Translations under genes and position numbers: made by a program
The notes under the pieces: generated by a model
Seen by the model: the letters and a program-made list of their open reading frames with translations, nothing else
The model's database searches: none
What the model was told of the DNA's origin: nothing
In this document: piece by piece, positions 34,116 through 43,240 of the stretch
How positions within the stretch are numbered: position 1 is the stretch's first letter
How the letters are laid out: each line of letters starts with the position of its first letter
Assembly (NCBI GenBank): GCA_015680685.1
Contig: MNCI01002923.1
Location: forward strand, 590,872 to 654,871
Origin: Gnetum montanum
Taxonomy: Eukaryota; Streptophyta; Gnetopsida; Gnetales; Gnetaceae
Reading direction: 5' to 3'
Length of the DNA stretch: 64,000 bases

Positions 34116-34143
34116 CATGCAAGTGGATCCTCCCCAAAGTAGG
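34116..34143 (-). other. Conserved non-coding block, copy in element E
   Basis: The sense strand reads CCTACTTTGGGGAGGATCCA, then CTTGCATG. It is preceded by GTGGTTACGCAAGGGCATA. Confidence 0.65.
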
Positions 34144-35118
34144 TTCCAACCTATATGCCCTTGCGTAACCACACTTGAAGATATCCATAGGCACTAGAAG
34201 GGTTAAATGTAATCTATATCGATGCAATAAAACACACACATGTTGATACCACCATGATGAGGTATGAATTCAATGCTATACAAGACATGAGTCACAAATA
34301 CATGAATAGAGAGATGGAATGAATTAGAGAAGGGATTGCAGAGATTGGGACATGAGGTAACTGACTCAGGCCACAATGAATCTTGAGTGTAGGGCATGAT
34401 TAATGTGTCATTAGCCTATCATTCCAAAACGAAGACCAAGTACATTCCTCTGATCAGTGACATCGCATCATTTCATCTAATGATGGACAACCATAAGAGC
34501 ACCATGATAGCAAGGCATACAATCACTTGGCATTTTGTGAAAGGGAGGAGTGACTTGGAATTTCTTTGCAGCATACTTTTTGTTTGGCCGCTTTAGCAAG
34601 CTTACTTTTTCTTTTTTTTTTTGTTTTGTGCCTTTATTACTCTTACTCCCATTTTTCATTAGATCTACAAGGATCTTAGTACAACCAAGCTACATGATAG
34701 CACCAATAGATGTCACCAAAGAGAATCCACAAGTTCCCTTGATGTCAGACCCTAGCCATTCCCTCTTAGTCCATCATTTTTCACTCTAGGCATAATGAGC
34801 AAAAAATTACTTTTAAGTTTCATGGTTACAAGAATATCATAGTGCCCAGAGTAGAACCTCTTATTAATAGAATGGTTGGGTGGATGTGATGGACTTGCTG
34901 TTCAAATAATTAGTCACCCGAGACTTAATAGCATAGAATAACACCTCAACCAACAAGCCACATGAGTGTTTCATTCATAGATGAGATTACTTATAAAAAT
35001 ATAGAAAGAAAAAAAGATAAAAAAATAAATTAAAAGGTGAAAAACTAGAAAACAAAAAGCTAAAAAATTAAAGAAACAGAAAAATATTTATTAATTCTGT
35101 GTTGTTAGAATGGAGGAT

Positions 35119-35132
35119 TTACCCCATAGCTA
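35119..35132 (-). promoter_or_regulatory. Internal PPT-like motif of element E
   Basis: AGCTATGGGGTAAA on the minus strand. It is weaker than in B, G and H but at the same relative place, just before the T-rich tract. Confidence 0.3.
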
Positions 35133-35314
35133 AATAATTGAGCATGGCTAGAATTAATAAATGGAAGGTGGGGATCCTTGCATGTTGGAAATATTGGGAC
35201 CTAGTCATACTTACCCCATTGGGATTCACACACTTGATTAGAGTTGACATAGTGGGGCAAGTTATAAGATGTGGTTAATTTATAAAGAGTTGACCCACTA
35301 TGGTACTTGCAACC

Positions 35315-37106
35315 TTAAGATTTTATGCAAGGATCAACATGTCTCCCCATGTGGAAATATTCATTGGGCCCCATGGTGGTTGGAGTGTTGATTGGTGGCC
35401 CAGATAGAGTAATATGAGGTGTTGTGTTCGAAGAGGAAGATGCACCATAGTGTTGGATTTGTGCTAAGTTGGCGGATGTAGTGGTTTCTGAACTGTGGTG
35501 TCCCTTTTGATGGTTAAGTCTAAAGAACAGACACCTTCGATGTTGTGAATGACCTCCACTACTGTTGACAATAGCAGCACAAGTAACATTTGTAGATTGG
35601 TGTTGTGGTGCAAAATCTTCTAGCATAGTTGGTGGTGATGTAGAAGGGGGTGAAGTATGAGAATATTGAGGTTGAGGAGAAGTGTAAGGCACATGAGGTG
35701 GTGATCTTGTTGGAGAGGACATGGGTGGATAGTACTTAGGAGAATTATAATGATGAGGTGAGGTAGAGGATGGTAATCCCGTTGGAAAAATAGGGTGTTG
35801 AACATAATAAGAATTTGGTGTTGGGACATACAAAGGGTATGGTCTAGTTGGTGGTGGCCTCCCCCATGACTGAGGTTTTTGCCACTATGGTTGAACCTGA
35901 TATTTCTGTACGACATATGGATGTAACATTCCTCCCCAATGCTCATGTAAATGTGACAAAACTCGACATTGGCCTTTGGGGTGATTGTACAGACAGACAT
36001 TACATTGATACGAATGATTGGCAGTTGAGTTCTTATCCTTATTCTCTTCTACCCTTTTTTTTATTGTTGTGTGGTTTCCTGTCCAGTTTCTCAATTTGGC
36101 ATAGTTCTTCCTCTAATAAAATTGGCATATTCTCCACATCTTTCATGTACCCATTCTATCATCTTATTGATATTTGCCTCAATTTCATTTAGTGATTGTA
36201 GGACTGGCAAAGATGATTCCACCACCTTAAAGTGAGTTGATTTCTCCTCTTCATGATTATGGACCCTTGTTAAGTTGAGATTTTGGTCCTGTTAAGAACC
36301 TTCAACATTCTCCCATTTAGTTATTTCTCCTTCTTCTTTTGCTATCCACTTAATAAGCTCTTGGAGTTGATGGGTTCGTAGCTCATATATTTGACCTTGG
36401 GCGTACATCCCTAGGGTTTCCCTTGTTTCATTATGGAGCCCATATATGATATGGTACATTAGCCTCTCCTCAGAGAACCCATGGACTAGGAAGTTGTTTA
36501 ATAGTGCATAATATCTTTCTAAGGCCATGTTCAAGGGTTCATGTTGTGCTTGTTTCCATTCTTGGATTTGTCTCCTCAAGACTGACACTCTCACATAGGT
36601 TTGATATCTTTTGTTAAAAAGTTCTACCATTGTCAATCAACATCAAATTGATTTTGGTTTTAACAACCTATACCATACTTTTGCTTGGCCAACAAGTTTC
36701 AGAGGAAAAAGCTTAAGTTTTTTCCACCCATTATCAATATTGTTCCATGTATAGGCATCATAGAAGGCTTGTAAATGTTATTGCGGATTTGAATCATAGC
36801 CTCCTGAAAACTTGGGAAAGTTGTTTAGATCAAGCATGGGTAGACAAATTTCCTTACGATGCCTATGGGCTATTCGAATAGCCTCTTATATTTCCATTAA
36901 GCTTGTAGTGGCTAGTAGGGGTTCATCATCACTAGGTATGTTATGCAATTGTGAGTTGGGATGATGTTGTTTGCATTGATGCTCATAAGAGACCCTTATG
37001 TCAAATTGGGTACTCCAAACTTCATCTTCATTATCATATAATTTGTTGGTTCTCCAATGAGTTGCTCTACTAGTTGTTGCATTTTCATAGTCTTATGAGA
37101 GAGACA
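35315..37106 (-). pseudogene. Element E gag (nearly complete)
   Basis: It starts at the ATG at 37106, 120 bases from the PBS. Motifs in order are LDLNNFPKFSGGYDSNPQ (about 36830), QAKVWYRLL, VELFNKRYQTYVRVSVLRRQ (36630), ERYYALLNNFLVHGFSEERL, MYAQGQIYELRTHQLQELIK (36420), the zinc knuckle CNVCLYNHPKGQC (35966-36004), and a Pro/Ser/His/Tyr-rich tail (35833-35315). A few stops and two or three frame shifts remain (near 37095, 36800, 36295, 36060 and 35830). It is the cleanest gag of the family in the window. Gag makes the RNA-packaging particle. Confidence 0.8.
35966..36004 (-). other. Zinc knuckle of element E gag
   Basis: CNVCLYNHPKGQC gives C-x2-C-x3-H-x4-C, followed by RVLSHLHE. It is intact. 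Confidence 0.8.
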
Positions 37107-37226
37107 TGGTTGTGAACTATGTGTGACTTAATTGAATTTTAATTTAATTTCTTTTCTAAAGGATATATCATTAATACTTGTTACAACTATCTTGTATGAT
37201 ATAACTAATCTAGATAACTAGTACCA

Positions 37227-37244
37227 TCCCTAGCAACAACACCA
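37227..37244 (-). promoter_or_regulatory. Element E primer-binding site (tRNA-Asp type)
   Basis: TGGTGTTGTTGCTAGGGA on the minus strand, one base from the LTR. Compared with TGGCGCCGTTGCCGGGGA all five differences are transitions. Confidence 0.8.
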
Positions 37245-37988
37245 ATGATGAGTGGGGAGGTATCCCTACACTCAACCATACAAATACGAGTGTTCACACA
37301 CGATCCGGTCGAACCCTGTGGACAGGCTAGTTGTGGTATCTAGATTGTTATAGGTTGATCGCAGTTCGCTATCTTCCCACCTGGACTAGTATTTGCTTTG
37401 TCACATATGGTTTAGTTCAGAGTGAGGCGTATGATATGATCCTAAACTAACGCTACTCCTAGAGACAATGGAAAATAATATTGATTAAACTAATGAGTAA
37501 TAGGAAATGAAGTCTAAACTAACCTAAGTGCAATGAGCATTCATTCCTTAATCATCCATACACATCTTGGACCTCATGCATGACTACTACTAGGATTACC
37601 AAGCGTAGATCTTAGGTACGCTACTAGGTTACCAAGTAGTTACACTTAAATGCTCGTGATTAAGTCATACTCATTCCACAGTTAACAACAAGAATAGTAA
37701 ATGATGGTAAAGAAATATTAACTAAGAAAATAATAAATAACAATAATAATTAATGATAATAATTAAATAATTAAAACTAAGTGAATGCTGCAATGATGAA
37801 GTCATCTCGATCTTTATTGCCAATCATTTGCATGTCCAAGTACGTCACACTCGAATAAAGGTTTCATACAATTACAAGCATCACACTGCGGGCATGCACT
37901 TGGGAAAATAATCTAACTCCTACGGAAACAAACTACAAGATTCTAGCTACAATTAACTCAAAAGATGCCTAGGTGTGGCGAAGGGCCA

Positions 37989-37999
37989 CTTATTTATAG
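37989..37999 (-). promoter_or_regulatory. TATA box of element E 5' LTR
   Basis: CTATAAATAAG on the minus strand, about 140 bases from the U3 end. Confidence 0.6.
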
Positions 38000-38019
38000 G
38001 CTAGAATAGACGTTGCGTA

Positions 38020-38115
38020 AACGGGGCTATGTATATGGGGCCTAGTATACACAGTGGGCTTAGTATATGGGGCTACGTATATAAGGTTGCATATATAGGG
38101 CCTAGTACACATAGT
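38020..38115 (-). repeat. U3 mini-array of element E, 5' LTR copy
   Basis: It holds about five or six imperfect copies of a phrase containing GTATATGGGGCCTA, GTATATAAGG or ATATAGGGCC. It is longer than the copy in the partner LTR. Confidence 0.65.
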
Positions 38116-38137
38116 CCCCAAAAACCATGATTCATCA

Positions 38138-38142
38138 GTGGG
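38138..38142. repeat. Target-site duplication of element E (right)
   Basis: GTGGG, identical to 32344-32348. Confidence 0.85.
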
Positions 38143-40286
38143 TCTAGAGAATTAGTTGGATATGAAAAAGAGTGTTTGAGATTATAAAAATATCCTAGAG
38201 TATGTTTTAATATATTTTATATTTTATAAACATTAAAAGGACATTCTCTTCCTTTGTATTATTAATTGTTTATTTTCTTTGCTTGAATCTATCTCAAGCT
38301 TGTAACTATCATTACTTTCTTCTTATACATTTTTGAGCCTATAGGAATTTTTGGAAGCTAATTTAGGGCTTGTTGCTATTTCTTGTACTCATGGTTGGGG
38401 GCTAGTTGGTTTGGGATAGAGTTTTTTTTTATGTTTTAAGTTTTCTATAGTCATTTTGGATTTTTTTGAACTTTTGTTGTGATTGGTGGATTTTCTTTAT
38501 CTCTTTCCTATTTCTTTCAATAGATTTATGTGTATACATGTGTATGAGATCTTTGGGATGAAGTGAGAGATTTGAATACTTGCGTTATCATTAGAACATG
38601 ATTTTACCCATATAATGTGATGATTTATTTATGTTCTATTTCAAGCTAATGTTGAATTATGATAGAGCAATATGAGGTCTATTTGGTGGTTGTAGGAATC
38701 CATTTTAGTGCTTCATTATGTTGCTAATATGGGTCAAGATTCTTTTCTTGAGTGGCTTAATTTTTTTGTTATTTTTGATATTCAAGGTTTGGTATCTTGT
38801 GCAAATTGTGGGTTTTAGTTAACTTACAATTAGGATGCAATATCTAGTTAGATATTTTTGAGTAGATCACAAGTCATGGTTAGCTTGCAATCTAATCATG
38901 ATAGAAGTTTTTATGCACAATGGATTATAATAACCCTGCAGTACAATCATGATAGAGGTTTGCATGTAACATAAATTATAGTGATTCCATGACTAAGTTT
39001 TAGTGAACCTTAGATGAAAAATGTATGAACATGAATTGTAGTTCACTCATAGTGGTGATAATGATCCCACCACAAGTTATGATATGTGACTAGGCAAGAA
39101 TAATTAGTCATTGTTTTATATTACTGAGTTTGTTGTAAGTCACAGTGGCACTCATAGTAGTAGCCATGACCCCACTACGAGTTTCAATCTAAAAGAAGGT
39201 GTAAATTGTGAGTTATGGTCAAATTGTGGTTAGGTCATGTTTTCCTAGAAATATAAGAGTAAGATTGTAAAGCTTAGTTCAATTATGCATATGATGATTT
39301 GTAATATTATGTGGTAGTTGCATGATGTGTTGATGATTGTGGATGATGTTTGTGACATGGATATGGAACTATGTGCCATGTATCAATTGGTACATTCAAT
39401 CTTGACATCCTTATGTTGGGGCCTATTCTTAAGGCCTTTTCATGCATTTGATGTGTTGTGAATGATTTTACCTTTGCCACTAGTCATTGGTTTACTAGCT
39501 TTTGATATTATGTGTTATGTATGTGAAGTGATATGTGAGGTTGTATAGCATAGGTTATTATGACTACTAGTTTTGTGCATATATGTGTATTGGATATTGG
39601 TACTTGTAGATTATTGAGGCTTAAGCTATTCTATTATGGATTTCAATTAATTATGTATTTGGGATACACTATTTACATTGAGTCTTGAGGCTTAAGCTAT
39701 CCTAGTGTGGATTCTAGTTAATTATGTATTTGGGATACACTATTTACATTGAGTCTTGTAGCACATGCTAGATATGATTCATTGGTAGGTGGAGCTAGCA
39801 TGAGGTGTGTGGACTAGTTGATGATGAAACACCCTTGACAATTGAGATTTAATTTTCACTATGATGCATTAATAAAGCTCTTGTCTTAGCCTCATCTTAA
39901 GAGTGTAAGGGTATAGACTATGTATATATTATGTTTTAGAGTAGGTTATATGGCATGATGATCTAGTTTCTACTCATGTATTTGTAAGATTATTATGATA
40001 TTTTCTTATGTCAAAATTTTCCTTTCATTGCATTATTGGAGTAACTTTGTAGATCATTTTGATTTTCTAATTGTTAGATGATTCTAAGCATAGTGTAGGT
40101 ATGTTAGGTAGGATGTTATAATTTATTTCTAATTGAACTTAATCTTTCTAGTTTGTGAGAGGAAGTCATATTAACAACTAATCGTATGTGATTTCAATAA
40201 TATAATAGTAATACAATGAATAAAACTTTTTATTAACCACTACAACAATCATGTATAGTCACTACTACTATAAACACCTAATGTAT
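38143..40286. other. Old repeat sequence between E and element I
   Basis: There is no ORF. It is AT/TG-rich, with scattered repeated phrases such as CAATCATGATAGA and GTGGTTAG around 38880-39250 that resemble the language at 41210-41560. It probably belongs to the LTR of an old chromovirus. A tandem duplication is annotated separately. Confidence 0.4.
39616..39757. repeat. 71-bp tandem duplication
   Basis: There are two head-to-tail copies (39616-39686 and 39687-39757) beginning GAGGCTTAAGCTAT and ending ACATTGAGTCTT, with a few base differences. Confidence 0.9.
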
Positions 40287-40304
40287 TCTTTAGCAATCGT
40301 GCTA
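40287..40304 (-). promoter_or_regulatory. Element I primer-binding site (tRNA-Asp type, decayed)
   Basis: TAGCACGATTGCTAAAGA on the minus strand, one base from the LTR. Seven of eight differences from the tRNA-Asp PBS are G-to-A or C-to-T. Confidence 0.55.
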
Positions 40305-40305
40305 C

Positions 40306-41205
40306 TGATGTGTGACAAGCATATCCAACATTGAATCATATAAGTCTAAAAGCATCAATAGACAATGTTGTAATATGTGAAAGGAATATGTTGACCATCT
40401 AGAAGTAGTGTGGGTTGATTAGAGGTCACTCTCTTCCTAGTCACATTTATGGTGGTCTTGAATTGTATAGTTAAATATGACCACAACATATGATCAATGA
40501 CGTTGTTTGATTCATATTGATTAAAAATATAAAATAATCTATACTAATGATAACTATAATGACAATTGAAAGTAAAATCTTAAAATATCTAGGATGATGA
40601 GTGTTTTCTTCGTTAACATTCCATCACGTTCTTAGATTTATAAACAACTATTGGGAAAACCAAGATCTTGATGCTCAAGTTAATTGTAATTAATGGTCAA
40701 GATCTTGATGAGTTTATTTTGCAATAAATAATGCAAAATAAAATGTAAATATCATGATAAATAGCATTAATAAATTACGATGAAAGTAAATCTAATCTAA
40801 TTTAAAGTGTTGCAATGTGAATGAATTGATTTGGATCTGTATTTTCATTCATGGATACATCTAAGCATAACTACTTGAATAATGACTTTGGAAAATTGAC
40901 TTAGAAAAATGCTACAAGCACATGTTGACTACTACGAATTAAAAAATCAAACTAACAAAGTTTTTCTACTTCTAACTAAAACTAACTAACTTTTGCTATT
41001 TTAATGGATATATCTATAGGCATGAGTTAGCACTGTGTTAGCGCATTTGTGTCAACATAAATAGAACTAAGTCAACACATATGTATTAACACAATGTTTG
41101 AAAGTTGATTTTATTAATTCTAAGAAAAGTTCTATGCTTGCCTATCCTAGCAAAACATTAGCTTAGCATTAAGATTTCTGACATAGGATATTTGATGTTT
41201 CATCA
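40306..41205 (-). repeat. Element I 5' LTR (900 bp), rest of element missing
   Basis: It starts TGATGTGTGA and ends GTTTCATCA on the plus strand. It follows the family LTR layout, with GATGCTCAAGTTAATTG (40667), GTTGCAATG (40808) and CTATAGGCATGAG (40992) in order. A PBS flanks its inner side, so it is a 5' LTR rather than a solo LTR. No gag or pol of this element is readable to the left, and no TSD was found. Confidence 0.65.
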
Positions 41206-42290
41206 ATCAGGATTAGTATTATTTGTAGCATAGGCAAGCAATTGCAATCCTAGCATAGGTTGTAATAAGTTGCAGTTTGGTTCTGTAAGTAGTTGTGAGT
41301 CACAATTTACTACAGTATGTCCAAATTATGATATTTATGTGTTTTCTTTGAGTTAGGTAATAAGTTGCAATTCACTACAAGTTGTAGTGAATTGTAGTCT
41401 AAAAATAGCTTATCATAATAGGGTTGTAGCCAATTGAGAAATAGAGGTGAAAATATTATGCTTTTTACTAGTGTGCATGAGTGTAGTTATAGTTTGGTTA
41501 CAAGAAGGCTACTATGATAGAGCTATGAGTAGCAATTACTTATAGTCGTAGTAAACATTATTTTAAGGAAAAGGTATAATTTTAAGGCATCCCAATAGTT
41601 GAGAAAGGTAAAGAGATATTTGAAAAAACTATAAAAGGATAGATGACTCTAGAGAATGTGGATAAGCTTATTCTATGCCTAAGAGAATGAGGAGGAGATC
41701 TACTTGAACATTGAGAAAGTGTGATCATCCTTTGATGGTTAATCTTGTATTATGAGAGGATGGAATAGTTTTTTTGATTGATTGTCTATCCTTGGAAGTG
41801 TGTTTACTTTCTTTGTATATTATAATCATTTTTTAAGAAAGAATAAAGTTCTCCATTTCCTTTCTTATTCAATTAACGAATTATGTTGGTTCTTTGTGCT
41901 TGAGTGAGGTTGGATTGTGGAATCCAAGGGAGCTTCTCATTAGATTGTTATAAGAGAATTGGTTTTGAAGATAATTCAAATCAAGTGAAGAATCCTCACC
42001 TTAAATATAAGAAATCATTATTCATATTATAATTTTGGTTTGAAATCTCAATTATTATTATTTCCATACTCCTTAGGAATTGGAAAACTCCTTTAATCTA
42101 CAAGTTGGTCATATTTTTAAAAGACTTGAGAAGTAGTTGTGGAATGGGATGTTCATTTTCTTTTCATAGCTAGGATTTGAACATCTTAAACTACTTTGTA
42201 CTAGGGTTTGAGTAATCCTTATTTCTTTACTCTTGAATCTTGTTGATCTTTCATATATTCTTGTAGAATTTTATTAATTTTATATTTTAG
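41206..42290 (+). other. Probable 5' LTR/leader of element J
   Basis: CTATAAAAGG at about 41630-41639 looks like a TATA box. TTGTTATAAGAGAA near 41945-41958 weakly resembles the initiator-Met PBS TGGTATCAGAGC. The gag-like ORF follows at 42302. U3-like sequence (41220-41560) contains repeated GTTGCAAT and AATTCACTACAAG phrases. Boundaries are not fixed. Confidence 0.35.
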
Positions 42291-42301
42291 GTTAATTTTC
42301 A

Positions 42302-42834
42302 TCATGGCTCTAAAGAAGAAGAAAATTCAAGCTTTGATTAAATACATGAAATACATGAGAAATGATTTCAAGTTCATTGTTAAAAAACTCAAAAATTTGA
42401 AAGAAAAAATGGACTTACTTCTTCACAAATGGTATATAAGCAAGGGAACAACTCAATATATTCTTCACTAAAGGCATTTCAAGACATTCACTCATGCCTC
42501 CTCTTGAATATGATATTCCAATTAAGAATAAATATTTTGAAGAGAATGAAGAACAAGATGATGATATTTTTCATGCTTGAAGTGTTGAGAACAAGTCTAA
42601 AAGGTTCATCTTTCCAATGAAGGGGAAGAAGGAACTTTCTTATAAGTGTTAAAGAAATTAAGGTGAAGGAATTGAGCTTGCTTATGGTAAAACATTTCAT
42701 CATGCTTCTAGATTTCCTCATGTTGAAGTTAAAGCATTTAATAGAATAGAAGGTACCAAATCTTTGCACTCTTGGCTTAAGATAAATAACAAATATTTTA
42801 AGCTTGGGGATGTTGAAGATTATCAAAAGATATC
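42302..42834 (+). pseudogene. Element J gag N-terminal part, cut by element F
   Basis: It begins ATGGCTCTAAAG (MALKKKKIQALIKYMKYMRN, Lys-rich). After frame changes, SRFPHVEVKAFNRIEGTKSL and HSWLKINNKYFKLGDVEDYQ (42700-42830) read like the start of a Ty3 gag (target, FxGTxxLxWLxxIxxYF). It ends where the LTR of F begins. An association with element C as one chromovirus family is possible. Confidence 0.5.
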
Positions 42835-43240
42835 TAATGAGTAGAGAGAGTTTCCAACACCAAACCATACAATCCACAAACATATATAAGTGAAGAGATC
42901 ATAATTCATGGCTGGGATAATATCATATGCTAATTCATTGATAATGAGTCCATGATTAGTATCTTCCTACCAGAGCTAGCAAAAATCATAGTGTATGGTT
43001 TAATGCTTAGTAAGGTATATGATCGATTGATGTTGAATAGCTCTTAATGTGCTAAAGAGAAATATAGTAAAATAAATATAAATTCTATGAATTAAGAATA
43101 ATGAAAATAGAATATTGAACTAGCCTACAACAATAAGTATTTGTTCCTAACTTATTGGACATGTCCTAGGCTAGTATAATCACCACTAGGATTATCAAGT
43201 GACTTACTACTAAGAAAATTAAGATAAGGCACTACTGCTA
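42835..43240 (-). repeat. Element F 3' LTR fragment
   Basis: It starts TAATGAGTAGAGAG on the plus strand (TGATGAG with the G changed) and follows the D LTR (TTCCAACACCAAACCATACA; GATTATCAAGTGACTTACTA). It stops about halfway through the usual 0.8-0.9 kb. Confidence 0.65.

Larger units (their letters stand above)
33841..35314 (-). other. Element E post-gag spacer
   Basis: It contains the conserved block (34116-34143), a T-rich sense tract (about 34980-35100) and the internal PPT-like motif at 35119-35132. The open frames at 34203-34789 are not shared with other copies and are not called as genes. Confidence 0.5.
32349..38137 (-). mobile_element. Element E: 5.8-kb gag-only LTR retrotransposon
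   Basis: It is bounded by very similar LTRs (878 and 892 bp) and TSD GTGGG, with an 18-base PBS and a PPT. The only large protein is gag (37106 to about 35315). Downstream come the PPT-like motif, the T-rich tract, the conserved block and a short remnant of the post-pol ORF. There is no protease, RT, RNase H or integrase. This matches the published class of terminal-repeat retrotransposons with only GAG (TR-GAG). The best-preserved gag and the closely similar LTRs suggest it is one of the youngest insertions here. Confidence 0.88.
37246..38137 (-). repeat. Element E 5' LTR (892 bp)
   Basis: It starts TGATGAGTGG and ends GATTCATCA on the plus strand, and is closely similar to 32349-33226 along its whole length. 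The U3 array lies at 38020-38115. Confidence 0.92.

Noticed and set aside
35848-36192. 114-codon plus-strand frame
   Set aside because: Antisense to the zinc-knuckle region of element E gag.
42488-42883. 131-codon minus-strand frame
   Set aside because: It crosses the boundary between element J gag (plus) and the LTR of F, and matches nothing.
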